A DNA stretch of 64,000 bases, taken from contig NC_067495.1 in the NCBI RefSeq assembly GCF_947179515.1, forward strand, positions 25,428,216 through 25,492,215, in the 5' to 3' direction. A model generated the notes under the pieces. The model had not been told where the DNA came from and did not search any database. It saw only the letters and a program-made list of their open reading frames with translations. Made by a program: the position numbers and the translations under genes. The stretch is from Apodemus sylvaticus (taxonomy: Eukaryota > Chordata > Mammalia > Rodentia > Muridae). Shown one piece after another: positions 20,758-31,046 of the stretch. The stretch's first letter is position 1, and each line of letters begins with the position of its first letter.

Positions 20758-20884
20758 TGTTCTTTGTCACAGAGGCCATACTGAATTAAAAGGTTCATGG
20801 TATGAAACTTTCCACCAGTTCAAAAAAAAAACTTAGAAAAGTCAGAATATGCCAGTTTTATGTTCAAGAGTTGTTCTTTACATA

Positions 20885-20995
20885 TATATATATTCTTTAT
20901 TCTATATTCTATATTCTATATTCTTTGTTTACATTCCAAATGATTTCCCCTTTCCTGGATCCCCCCCCCTTCCCATATGTCCCATAAACCTTCTC
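20885..20995 (-). mobile_element. L1 3' end, 5'-truncated, minus strand
   Basis: tatattctttgtttacattc, caaatgatttcccctttcct, ggatcccccccccttcccat: reverse complement of the same L1 3' UTR seen at 10.5 and 15.8 kb, with a short repeated tatattctatattc tail. Confidence 0.85.
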
Positions 20996-21148
20996 AAGAG
21001 TTGTTCTAAAGTCCTTTTCTCTTCTGGACATCCCCCCACCTCCTGTTCCAGTGGCAGCTGCGATGTTTCTTTTCCTGTAGGCTATCTCTTTTCTTTAGGC
21101 TATCTCTCTTAATGAAGCTTCGCTCCAAGTTTTAAAAGAAAGCCTCTT

Positions 21149-21295
21149 AAACTTGGCAGTGGTGGCGCACATCTTTAATCCCAGCATTGGGAGTCAAAAA
21201 CAGGTAGGTTACTGAGTTCAAGGCCAGCCTGGTCTACAGAGTGAGTTCCAGGACAGCCAGGGCTACACAGAGAAACCCTGTCTCGAAAAACCAAA
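21149..21295 (+). mobile_element. B1 SINE with 19-bp target duplication
   Basis: ggcagtggtggcgcacatct, ttcaaggccagcctggtcta, cagggctacacagagaaacc. The direct repeats at 21130-21148 and 21296-21314 (both ending AAGCCTCTT) differ at one base. Confidence 0.93.
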
Positions 21296-21626
21296 TTTTA
21301 AAAAAAAGCCTCTTTCCCTTTAAGATCCCCATCATATTGCCTCTGACATGATATTCAGTCTCCTTTTAATGCTGTCTGCTCTCAAAGCCAAACTCAAATC
21401 CTTGGACAGTCATGGGTCTCCTTTTGAATTAGAATTCAGGCTCAGTTCCAGCACTCAGTATCTATGTTGCCTGAATAAGTCACTTAGGAATTTTAGATTT
21501 ATTGAAAGTTCAATGACAGATATTTTTTATAATCAAATTAAATGACATGATAATTGTGGAGAAAAAAAACATTTGACAAATTGAGATGAGTCAAACAAAT
21601 AAACACATAAACAAAAACCGATGTGT

Positions 21627-21775
21627 GGCTGGCCCAGCAAGATGACTCAGAAGGTAAAAAGCTCCTGCCAGCAAGGCTGATGACCTGATTTTGATGCCTA
21701 AGAACCACATGGGGGAAGGACAGAGCTGACTTCCACAGACTGTCCTATGGCTTCCCCATGCATAGTTGAATTGTA
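21627..21775 (+). mobile_element. tRNA-derived SINE
   Basis: tggcccagcaagatgactca, aggctgatgacctgattttg, agaaccacatgggggaagga, ctgacttccacagactgtcc. Confidence 0.65.
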
Positions 21776-21792
21776 ATTTTAAAATTTTTTAA

Positions 21793-21965
21793 GAAGCTGG
21801 GTGGTGGTGGCATACACCTTTAATCTCAACACTCAGGAGGCAGAGGCCAATAGATCTCTGAGTTTGAGGCCAGTCTAGTCTACAGAGTTAGTTCCAGGCT
21901 AGCTAAGGCTATACAGAATAATCTGCATCAAAAAAGCAAACAAATGAAAACAAAACAAAACTAAG
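21793..21965 (+). mobile_element. B1 SINE
   Basis: ctgggtggtggtggcataca, cactcaggaggcagaggcca, gagtttgaggccagtctagt, with a CAAA-rich tail. Confidence 0.88.
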
Positions 21966-21974
21966 AAAAGGACT

Positions 21975-22112
21975 GCTTTATCACGGTAGTACACAGAATG
22001 CTAATCCCAGCATTCTGGAGGTGGTGGCAAGTGGAGCTCTGTAAGTTGGCAAGCATTCTGATCTACATGGTGTTGAGTTTCAGCCAGTTGGGGATATACA
22101 GAGAAACCCTGG
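21975..22112 (+). mobile_element. Diverged B1 SINE
   Basis: tgctaatcccagcattctgg, aggtggtggcaagtggagct, gggatatacagagaaaccct. Confidence 0.7.
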
Positions 22113-22918
22113 AGAGAAAGGAGGGCTCCTTATCCTCTTTCTGTTCATTGATCCTTTGGCACAAGCAGCCGAATCCCTCAAATCAAAGTGAGAGGTCAGT
22201 CTTAGTTTTAACTCAGAAGCCCCTCGGCCTTTGCCCTCTTTCACAGTGCTGTCTTACCCTTATCTTACTTCATGAGTCAGCACACTCTTCTGTGGAAAGG
22301 GCCAGAGAGCAAATAGGTGAAAGCCTTGGGAACCATCTGGTCTCTGTAGCTCAAGGGTCCCTTTGTCCTTGTAGCTTAAGGGAATAAGATACCATGTAAG
22401 TAAGTGGAAAGGCATGCTACCATACGACTTTACAAAAACTAGGCAGTAGGCCAAGGTGCTTGCTAGCTTGCAGACATCTGCTTTAAGTAAAGGTAATCTG
22501 AGATACTGGTTCAAGTCCTGCACTGGCTGAGTCCCCACATATTCCTCTGATACATCTGAACTGCAAAGCCATTTTGCCATAACAAATAACAACAACAGCA
22601 AAATGGAACATGTTCAAAACCGTCAGTAGGCCAACCTATTTGATCCAATATGCCCCTGGCAAATATCTAACGGAGAGTGTCGATTGGAATCATGAAATGC
22701 TCACTGGATTTTCACTAGTGGAGGTGACTAGGTGACAACATGAGGCCAAAACCATTGAAACAGTGATTTATTATGTACACTCCCAAGAGAAGGGGGACAC
22801 ACTGAGCAAGAGGACGACAAAGGCCTTTAAGGTTTCTGTAAGAGTAAAGTCAAGGGGGATGGGGCAGGAGAGACCATATAAGACTGGATCTTTTGAATAG
22901 TTGCAGAAGGCCTCAAGA
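22113..22918. other. Egfl6 intron, nothing recognised
   Basis: No exon, RNA gene or assignable repeat. Confidence 0.5.
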
Positions 22919-23122
22919 CAGTGGTTCTCAACCTTTCACAGGGTTACATATCAGATATCCTGCATATCAGCTATTTAGGTTACAATTCATAACAGTAGCA
23001 AGTTTATAGTGATGAAGTAGCAACAAAATAATTTTATGGTTGGCAGGGCCAGGGGTCCCGACACCATGATGAACTACCTATATAAAGGGTTGCAGCATTA
23101 GGAAGGTTGAGAGCCACTACTG
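22919..23122. mobile_element. URR1-like hAT-Charlie element with terminal inverted repeats
   Basis: It starts CAGTGGTTCTCAACCTT and ends AAGGTTGAGAGCCACTACTG, an imperfect terminal inverted repeat. The internal part includes acatatcagatatcctgcat and aaaataattttatggttggc. Non-autonomous, about 200 bp, no ORF. A second copy lies at 54776-54970. Confidence 0.85.
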
Positions 23123-23379
23123 TAGGGGCACAGGGGCTATCTATAACTATCTGGTTTGGAGGTGGTGTAGGGCAGGGGAAATACTGGTTTGATGTGTGTG
23201 TTGGTCTGTTTTCTCTCACTATTACGGACTACCTGAACCTTGTAGAGAGGGGTGTGACTTAGATGTCCTATGTACAGCTGAGCATCCCACAAACACTTGT
23301 TTTCCGAGCTTTGTTTTCAGTCCCTGGCTTGAGTTTTGTAAACAGCCCATTTTGTTCCCTGCTTTGCTTCACTAGCAAG

Positions 23380-23422
23380 GGGCACTGTGCTCTTAACCAC
23401 GGAGCCATCTTCCCAGCCCCTT
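23380..23422 (-). mobile_element. B2/B3 SINE 5' fragment, minus strand
   Basis: gcactgtgctcttaaccacg, gagccatcttcccagcccc. Confidence 0.7.
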
Positions 23423-23493
23423 AACTTTTATTCTTGAAGATTTCAACATAATTTCTTGAGAATGCCCTTATAGATGAAACTCAAAATTAGGGT

Positions 23494-23712
23494 ATGTGGA
23501 GAGATGGCTCAGTGGGTAAAGTGCAAGTGCTGCTCTTGCAGAGGACCAGACTTCTGTTCCCATCCACACGGTGGCTCACAATCATTTGTAACTCCAGTGC
23601 CAGGAGATATAATGCCCTCTCCTTATCTTCCTGGGCACCAGGCACACACATGATGGCCAAAGGTACCTGCAAGCAAAACATGCATACACATTAAATTTAA
23701 AAGTCTAAAAAA
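23494..23712 (+). mobile_element. B3 SINE
   Basis: atgtggagagatggctcagt, gtgctgctcttgcagaggac, cacacggtggctcacaatca, aaaacatgcatacacattaa. Confidence 0.85.
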
Positions 23713-23820
23713 TAGTCTATCTGGTTTAATCTACCCCTGCAAGAATGCCAGTTAGTACGATCTATATTCTACTTGCCTAAACCCGTGATGTTGCTTTCCA
23801 AATTAGCTACTTTTGTAATG

Positions 23821-23842
23821 TTCTTAATGGTTTTGAATGTGT

Positions 23843-23910
<68 letters not shown>

Positions 23911-23915
23911 TTTAG
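23821..23915 (+). promoter_or_regulatory. Egfl6: Unusual splice acceptor region of the Egfl6 MAM exon
   Basis: The polypyrimidine tract is a (TTTC)n microsatellite with no A between 23838 and 23913. The nearest upstream adenines are at 23836-23837. The best branch-like motif is TTAAT at 23824-23828, with the A at 23827 lying 89 nt before the exon. The AG at 23914-23915 is followed by CAG, giving a TAGCAG tandem acceptor. Confidence 0.8.
23842..23910 (+). repeat. (TTTC)n microsatellite
   Basis: About 17 uninterrupted TTTC units lying immediately against an Egfl6 splice acceptor. Confidence 0.98.
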
Positions 23916-23918
23916 CAG

Positions 23919-24020
23919 ACTTAAACATCTCAGTTGACTGCAGCTTTGATCTTGGAGTCTGTGACTGGAAACAGGACAGAGAAGATGACTTTGACTGGAA
24001 TCCTGCTGATCGAGACAATG
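23919..24020 (+). CDS. Egfl6: Egfl6 coding exon, start of the MAM domain
   Basis: The exon is 102 bp when the distal CAG is used, or 105 bp from 23916 when the proximal TAG is used, which adds one Ala (HK-A-DLN). It encodes DLNISVDCSFDLGVCDWKQD and on to ADRDN, which is the first MAM segment with the first two conserved cysteines (D-C-S-F and G-V-C-D-W) and an N-I-S glycosylation sequon. I chose 23919 because human EGFL6, from memory, reads HKDLNIS. The donor ATG|gtattt is weak (no G at +5). The exon is phase 1 to phase 1, so skipping it would keep the frame but remove half of the MAM cysteines. Confidence 0.93.
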
Positions 24021-26245
24021 GTATTTAAATTTCACTACCTCTTATTCTGGGAGTAGAGAAGGTTATTACCACTGGATACTAATTCCTTCCCTGCTTAGAT
24101 CACAATTGTTTACCATCTTTGGGAACTTTTGACCTCTGATAGATGAGTAACTTAGTATAGCATTGACTTCCTCCTTATCCTTCTCTTTCCCACACGACCC
24201 AGGAAATGTGTCCAAGCGTGCCTCTTTTATATTTACCCTCTTCTTTCTGAGAGAGGGAGATGGGAAGGAGAGAAGGATGGGGGGGGGGGAGGGAAGGTCT
24301 CTGAGATCTTCCATTTTTCCAGCTTGCCAGTCACAGTCCTCTGCAGTTTTCATTTTGCGTTTTGATAGAAAATAAATCTGTTAAAGGTAAAGAGACCTCT
24401 ATCTACACTGGAGTTACCACAGAGTCATCTCTCAGATGAGGATCGAAACCACTATGAGTGTCAAGTTAATGACCTAAACTCAAGACTCAGCTTTCCTTTC
24501 TGTTATCCAAGGAATTCATTCTGACCACCTGGCCTCAGATTGTTCTCAACATTAGTTCTGAGCCATAAACTTCTTGGCTTTTGTGGTGTCTGCTTCAACT
24601 CTGTTGCTGGGTCCTGGCTTCCCCTTGGGTGGCTTGCAGACACCATTTGGAACACATATTGAATCCACTCTCCTGAAGGCCAGCCATATAGCTGGAACAA
24701 CTGCTATACATCTCCAGACTCCAGGTCCTCACCAGTAGAATTTTATTTCTTTTGGAATGTACAGACTCATCCTTGAGTTAAAACATCTTCCTTAGGACAA
24801 ACTCTTTCCCAGGATATTTCCTTGCAAGCCTGCACCTGCGGTCAGAGAGTCTTGATCTCTACCAAGAACCCCTGTTAGAGCTAGCAATTGAGGTAGAAGG
24901 AATACATCCCACACAGCAGTCATTCTAGTGGGCCCATCACTAAAGATGCAAGGGCAGTGGACAAGTTTAACGAGATGTAATACATCTTTGGAGAAACAGT
25001 CTTGAAAACCAATACAAGTTTTTCCTCTTTGTTCATTATAGGATTGTAGATATTGGTGCTACCAGAGCCATAGTACTCGGGGACCCCAGATTTACAGCTC
25101 ACCTGGGCAGCATTGTCTCACATTGAATTTCCCACCAATGAGAAGTCTTCTATTTGCAAATAGAATTTGCAATTTGAGAATCACTCCTAGGTTCCCAGCT
25201 TCTGAGGCACTCACATCATAACTTCTCCCTTCCAAAAGTTCTACCAGGTCTCTACACGTAGTCTTGTCTTCCCCTACAAAGCTAAATGTAGATGAGAAAC
25301 ATGGAATACATTAATATTATTGGAGGGATGAACCCTCAAGGAAAGCTGAAAGTAGGCTTTAGGTGGGATTGAAGAGATCACAGAAGAGAGGTTTACTGGA
25401 TAAAGTACAGGTAGCCTTCATTTGAGATAAATAAACTTCTTGGTTTGAATTAAACATGTTCATTTGACATTCAAACTTCACCAGGCATCCTGGAGCTTTG
25501 CTTGTTGAATGCTCAAGCTCTTCTTCCTCTCTTTATTATCCAGTCCTGGGCCCTAGCCCAAGGAATGGTGCTGTCCCTATTCTGAGTATATTTTCCCACC
25601 CAACTGTAACCATCACAGGTATGATGGTTACAAACTTTGGTGATGCTTTTATAGAAATAATATACCATCCCACTGAGAAATAACTCCTCAAGCTTAGAGG
25701 TTAATAAGGGATAAGGCTCTTTAATAAGAGCACATGTCTGGTTCTGGCTAATGCCCAAAGAGTAGCTGGCCTTGAATAGGGTATTTTGCTAATTTATATA
25801 TACCTTAGGCTTAGCATTCTACATGTTCTGTCATCCTTAAATCTTTTTCAGGTCCTAGCCTCAGATTACACTTTAAACAATGTAAATGGAGAAATGGGGA
25901 CAAGAGAGTGCAAGTCTGGCCACTTAGGAACATGGGAGATTTACACAGCAAAGATATTGCATATTGCCAGAATGATTTTAAGTATATCAGTGTTGTTCTT
26001 TTTCAAGTGGTTGTTACTGAGGACCATCTTGCCCACCTAGCAGAATTATGCTTTTGTTGGGGAAGAGGATCCACCAGTGAAGGATCCAGTGAAGGCTAAG
26101 GCAGCATCAGCCAGGGTCATGCAAGTGTCTCCAGGAATTATACCAGAATACTACATGCTATCCCCAGTGTTTTCCTCCCAGCTTCTATGGGAATACTTTC
26201 TTGTCAACTTCTTCAGATCATGCTGTATAAGAATCTTTTTAGTTA
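24021..26245. other. Egfl6 intron, nothing recognised
   Basis: About 2.2 kb without a SINE or L1 I could assign, unusually sparse for this window. A G9 run lies near 24281-24289. Nothing in it resembles an exon of the gene. Confidence 0.5.
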
Positions 26246-26458
26246 GGGCTGGAGAAATATCTCAATGGTTAAGAGCAATGGCTGTTCTTCCAGGAGACCT
26301 GGGTTTGATTTCTAGCACCTACATGGTATCTAACAACCATCTGTAATTCTAGTTCTAGGTGATCCAATGCCCTCTTCTGGACCCTAAGGGTACCAGGTAT
26401 GCCCATGTACAAAATATATAGAGATAAAGCATCCATACATATAAAATAATAATTTTAA
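26246..26458 (+). mobile_element. B3 SINE
   Basis: tagggctggagaaatatctc, agcaatggctgttcttccag, gatccaatgccctcttctgg, atccatacatataaaataat. Confidence 0.85.
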
Positions 26459-26715
26459 AGAGTTGATTAGGTTTACCAAAGCCACAATGAAAAGAATAGA
26501 GATAAACAAAAAGTCCACTTCCCCAGGTTACAAGATACTTAGAAAGTTTGCAAGCATAGAAGGAAATATAACTCTGGTCATCCTATATCAGAATGCAAAA
26601 ATGAAATGCTAACACATGGTGGTTGAGCCTCAAGAAATCATTAGGACAAGAAGGGTCAAGGGTATTTTGATAAGACATTTCTGTCTGGATCTATCCAAGT
26701 AAATGGCCATCATAC

Positions 26716-27000
26716 CTGTGATGGCTAATATTGATTGTCAACTTAATGAGATCTGAAATCACCTGACATGCCTGTGAAAGATTGTCTAGAATGGATTAGC
26801 CTCGGGGATGTCAGTGTTCAATTATCTAGTGTTACATTGACATGGGGAAATCCACTCAGAATGAGGTCAGCATCATTCCTTGGGCTAAGGTCCAAGACTG
26901 GATGAAAAGGAGAAAGGGAACTGAGCTTGAGCTTTCATCATTGCTTCCTGATAGTGAATACAATGCAACTGGCAGCCTCAAGCTCCAGCGGCCATGCCTT
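26716..27000 (+). repeat. Old interspersed repeat, 5' part
   Basis: tgtgatggctaatattgatt, gtcaacttaatgagatctga, catgcctgtgaaagattgtc, tccaagactggatgaaaagg and ggcagcctcaagctcc match a rodent repeat I remember. Its expected 3' continuation appears only at 27929-28030. Family not named. Confidence 0.55.
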
Positions 27001-27008
27001 CCTCTGTA

Positions 27009-27920
27009 GGGTTATGGGTCCCACATCTGGTCCACCACAGGACTTGGCCTCTCTCAGGGAGGTGGGAACACTGGAAGTTGACCTCACTAACCCTGTGCCA
27101 TCACTGGGCGGGTGTTGGCCCATAGAACAGCCCTGGAACACTGCTCCTGGGGTGAGGAAATGCAGTCTGAGGCACAGGAAAGCTGGAGCAAGTTAGGGGG
27201 TCGCCAGGCCTACTAGGAAGCCAGGCCATCTGGTTCTCAGGCTCTCTGACACCCAGATGCCGCTGGATGCCACACAAGAGCTGAGAATGAAGTGGGGGCT
27301 GGTAGGCTGAATCTAGACCAGGGCAGAGGTGGGGAAAGAAGGGAGCTCCTGCTGGTCCTGTGGGGGAGAGTCCTTGGCTTGTGGCAGTTGACTTGAGCTT
27401 GGCTTGGCTTGGCCTGGTGATGGCTGTGGCTGGGAGCACAGAGAGGCCTTCTGTGAGAGATTAGACAGTGGCTCTATAGGCAAAGGCCTTCTCCATGGCT
27501 TCCCCAAGATGGATCCCAATGAAAAGAGGTAGTCCATGGTTTTAAGACATTTAGTGTCATGGCAGAAAGTGGATGAGTGAAACCATACCCCACTTCTCAG
27601 GGCAGGCCTGAAGTTAAATACCTTTTACAGGAAGGAGTGTCTGGGAAGGAAAGTTTATTGGCTAAACCTTTAGGTCTTTAAGTATTTCATTAAAATGGAG
27701 GTCTGTCTTGAGCCTACATGACCACAGGTCATGTCCTCTACCTGTGCAGGGGCTTCAGGTATTGCCCTTAAATGATGGCCACAAATCTATGGGGGTCTGT
27801 GACTAGTGACAGGGTCCTGATGCCTGGGAATCAGGCAAAATGCCTACCTCCCCTTCAGGGTTACTGGGGTTTCTAGCTTTAGCTCAATCAGGAACCAGGC
27901 TACCTTTCATAGTCCCACAT
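27009..27920. other. ~0.9-kb GC-richer block interrupting an old repeat
   Basis: The block is GC-richer than its surroundings in its first half (27009-27540). It holds no SINE and no ORF with a recognised domain. CCTCTGTA (27001-27008) and CCTCTACA (27921-27928) flank it and might be a decayed target duplication. Its nature is unknown. An LTR or other retroelement fragment is one option. Confidence 0.4.
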
Positions 27921-27928
27921 CCTCTACA

Positions 27929-28030
27929 CCATGGGCCATACATATCCTTGAACCTGTGAGCCAAACTAAATCCTCCGTTACTTTTACTAGGATATTTTGT
28001 CTCAGCAGCAGCACAAGTCAATCATACAAT
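27929..28030 (+). repeat. Old interspersed repeat, 3' part
   Basis: catatccttgaacctgtgag, ccaaactaaatcctccgtta, aggatattttgtctcagcag: the expected end of the repeat that begins at 26716. Confidence 0.5.
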
Positions 28031-28270
28031 ACATATTGTTGATTTGGTGGGAAATGCATCCTAAGAGTCAACTAATCAAGGTGGAAATGTTCTGGAACTC
28101 ATTAGCTGCAAATCACCTTCAGTGCTTAGTGACTATTCCTATTTTCTCATGGATGTGGAAAATTCCTCTGCTTTCTGGCCCTTAGATTTCTTCTCTATAT
28201 AGGAAAAGATTTCAACTCTCCAATCCACATGGCTCATGTTTGCTTAACTATTCTATTGAAATGTAAAAGA

Positions 28271-28455
28271 CCGCCGGGCAGTGGTGGTGCATGCCTGTAA
28301 TCCCAGCACTCTGGGAGGCAGAGGCAGGTGGATTTCTGAGTTCAAGGCCAACCTGGTCTACAGAGTGAGTTCCAGGACAGCCAGGGCTATACAGAGAAAC
28401 CCTGTCTCGAAAAAACAAATCCAAAAAATAAAACAAAACAAAACAAAAAAGAAAA
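28271..28455 (+). mobile_element. B1 SINE, young, perfect 13-bp target duplication
   Basis: Near-consensus B1 (gccgggcagtggtggtgcat, aatcccagcactctgggagg, ctgtctcgaaaaaacaaatc) with an AAAAC-rich tail. GAAATGTAAAAGA at 28258-28270 and 28456-28468. The right end of the duplication is 95 bp before an Egfl6 MAM exon. Confidence 0.95.
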
Positions 28456-28563
28456 GAAATGTAAAAGATCTCAGCACTTCCTATGGGAGACTGTTGTTCA
28501 TTTTTCTTGCTAGTTTATGTATTATAGTCAGACCCTTTATCACAGCCTTTTGTTCTCTTAAAG

Positions 28564-28829
28564 ATGTTGGTTACTACATGGCAGTCCCTGCCGCAGCAGG
28601 GCACAAGAAGGATATTGGCCGATTGAAACTTCTCCTTCCCAACTTGACACCCCAAAGCAACTTCTGTTTGCTCTTTGATTACCGGCTGGCTGGGGACAAA
28701 GTAGGAAAACTTCGAGTGTTTGTGAAAAACAGCAACAATGCCCTGGCATGGGAAGAGACTAAAAATGAAGATAGAAGGTGGAAGACTGGAAAAATCCCTT
28801 TGTACCAAGGGACTGATACTACCAAAAGT
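28564..28829 (+). CDS. Egfl6: Egfl6 coding exon, core of the MAM domain
   Basis: The exon is 266 bp, bounded by tctcttaaag|AT and AAAAGT|gtaagt, phase 1 to phase 0. It encodes DVGYYMAVPAAAGHKKDIGR through NLTPQSNFCLLFDYRLAGDK and LRVFVKNSNNALAWEE to TDTTKS. The segment carries the third MAM cysteine (N-F-C-L-L-F-D-Y), the aromatic/hydrophobic strands typical of MAM beta-sandwiches and an N-L-T sequon. MAM domains mediate protein-protein contacts at the cell surface or in matrix. The reading frame is open from end to end with no breaks. Confidence 0.97.
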
Positions 28830-29212
28830 GTAAGTGGGCAAGGAATTCCATATTTACATTTTGCTTTTTCAGTGATTCAACAAACTATTTACTGATGTCT
28901 ATAGGTCTTAGGAGTACAAAGCTAGCAAGACTTGTCTAATCAGCATGATTAATGAGGACAGCTATCTGGCTCTATGGAAATGGCCTGTTGAGATGTCTGG
29001 CTCCTCTTACTAACTTCTTTGAAAACCAGGTTATACATTTTTTTAATATGGTAAAAAACAAAACCAAACAAGCCAGGAAAAAGGTTTCTTATCCAGTCTA
29101 TGTGTGGAACTTAGCTCAATAAATGGCAGACAGAATATGATTATTTTAAGGTTGTTTTAACAGAACTGAAGGGGTGGCTGTTTTCAGGAATTCTCAAAAC
29201 CACTCTTGGCAG

Positions 29213-29221
29213 GGGTGTGTG

Positions 29222-29269
<48 letters not shown>

Positions 29270-29292
29270 TGTGTGTGTGTGTGTGTGTGTGT
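29213..29292 (+). repeat. (GT)n microsatellite
   Basis: About 38 GT units with single substitutions (gc, tc). Confidence 0.97.
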
Positions 29293-29599
29293 TTGATCCT
29301 TTAGAAGTTCTCATAGAACTGATAAAAATGATTACATTTACAGTTGTTGTTTATATACCTTAAAATCAACAGGGAGAAAATGGAATACAAGCAGAGACCA
29401 GGAAAAACCAGACAGAAGTTTATAGTTTTCCTTGCCCAGTAGACCCCTAAGCAGATCTTAATTTTTCCCAACAACCACATAGGGCAAGATTCACAAAGTA
29501 CTGCACACCAGGGAAGCTTGTCCAGACTTTGGTATTCAAAGGTGTGTGTGTGTCTGTATGTGCCTGTGTGTATGTGTCTGTTTGAAAATGTGAAGGCCA

Positions 29600-29857
29600 T
29601 AATTAATATAGCCACCTTAGCTATTGTTCCTCAGGCCTATCTACTTTATTTCTCCAGACAGGCCTTAAACTTGCCATGTATGGCAGACCAGCTGACAAGC
29701 AAATCTGAGGGAATTCACCTGCCTCTGTTTCCTCTGCACTGGAGTTACAAGTGCACATCGCTATGCAGGACTTTTAGACATGCATTCTGGGGATGGAAAT
29801 CAGGTCCATCTGCTCACAAGGCGAACAGTTTATCACTGAGCTATCTCTCCAAGCCCT
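29600..29857 (-). mobile_element. B4-type SINE, minus strand
   Basis: ccagacaggccttaaacttg, ttcacctgcctctgtttcct, ctggggatggaaatcaggtc, tatcactgagctatctctcc, aagccc. Confidence 0.72.
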
Positions 29858-30319
29858 TGAAGCTATTCATATGGGTCTGTCTGCCCACATCATTGCCAGC
29901 ATGGCAGACCTTAGTTATGGGTCTCCAGCATTCCCAAAGGCTATACTGATATGTAAAGTAAGGCCCCTATCATAACATTCTGAACAGAAACTTTGGCTAA
30001 AGGTTACAAGTAAACAAAAACACTCTTATCTAAATAAATAGTTTCAAGGACCTGGAGGCTGACTCTAGAGGTCAGCAGGCAAGGGCAAAACCTTCTTTCA
30101 AATGTTGAGGTTTTGGATAACACAGACCAGCAGAGTTAATCTTTTACCGTAGAAGTAGGTTTGGTAAAGGAAAAGGAAACTCTTTTAAGAGGAAGTTGGT
30201 TAATGAATTTGATAAAGAACAAATAGGATAAAAAGATGAAGAGTTTACTGAGTTTGGAGCACCTTGACAAGAGCTGTTTCTGGAAAGAAAAAGGTCAATA
30301 ATCACACAATAGAAGAACA

Positions 30320-30545
30320 AAGAGAGGGCCTGGGTTGCTCAGTTGGTAGACAGATTGGCTCACATGCACAAAACCCTAGGTTCAGTCCCCAGCACTACAT
30401 AAACCACGTGTGGTGGAGCATGCCAGTAAGTACAGTACTTAGAGTTGTACACAGAAGGATAGGCACTGGAGTTACAGGTCAAGAGCATCCTTGGATATAT
30501 AATGGACATCTGTTCTCATATGCACACATGCACATACACAGACAC
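30320..30545 (+). mobile_element. B4 (ID_B1) SINE
   Basis: gagggcctgggttgctcagt, taggttcagtccccagcact, cgtgtggtggagcatgccag. Followed by (CA)n. Confidence 0.8.
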
Positions 30546-30547
30546 CC

Positions 30548-30548
<1 letters not shown>

Positions 30549-30583
<35 letters not shown>
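30549..30583 (+). repeat. (CA)n microsatellite
   Basis: Short CA array on the tail of the preceding SINE. Confidence 0.95.
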
Positions 30584-30586
<3 letters not shown>

Positions 30587-30935
30587 TGCGTGCACGTGTG
30601 CTTAAAAGAAATAAATTTTTAGAATAAAAGATCTTTCATTGTTTTTACTTCATTTCTTTACATGGCAATTCCAAAAGTTCCCTACTCAGAATTACAGGAC
30701 TTTTGAGAATCCTTCCAAGTTTGCTGTGAGCCTATCTTCACTGAACAGAATCCTCACCATGAACACTCGGCATGTAGGCAACACATTGGTATATAATCAA
30801 GACATTGCTGTGTAGTTGATATGAAAGGCAATTGCTATACAGTAGAGAGACAAGTTTCTTCCTTGCTAACAGCCTTTTGATAGTTTGCTAACATCATTGT
30901 TTTGAAGTAACCTTCTATTCTCTCTCTGTTATTAG

Positions 30936-31046
30936 GTCGTTTTTGAAGCAGAGCGTGGCAAAGGCAAAACTGGAGAAATTGCAGTGGATGGAGTCTTACT
31001 GGTCTCAGGCCTGTGTCCTGATGACTTTTTATCTGTAGAGGGTTGA
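30936..31046 (+). CDS. Egfl6: Egfl6 terminal coding exon, end of the MAM domain
   Basis: The exon begins after ctctgttattag and enters in phase 0. It encodes VVFEAERGKGKTGEIAVDGV, LLVSGLCPDDFLSVEG and TGA (31044-31046). It supplies the last MAM strands and the fourth conserved cysteine (S-G-L-C), so the domain is complete. Human ends similarly (GLCPDSLLSVDD) as I remember it. The eight exons in the window give about 418 residues, which with about 130 upstream fits the roughly 550-residue family length. Confidence 0.97.
   Translation, partial: VVFEAERGKGKTGEIAVDGVLLVSGLCPDDFLSVEG

Noticed and set aside
28281..28895. 204-codon frame covering a MAM exon
   Set aside because: Its N-terminal third is a translated B1 SINE plus intron read into the real exon. 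The exon itself begins at 28564.
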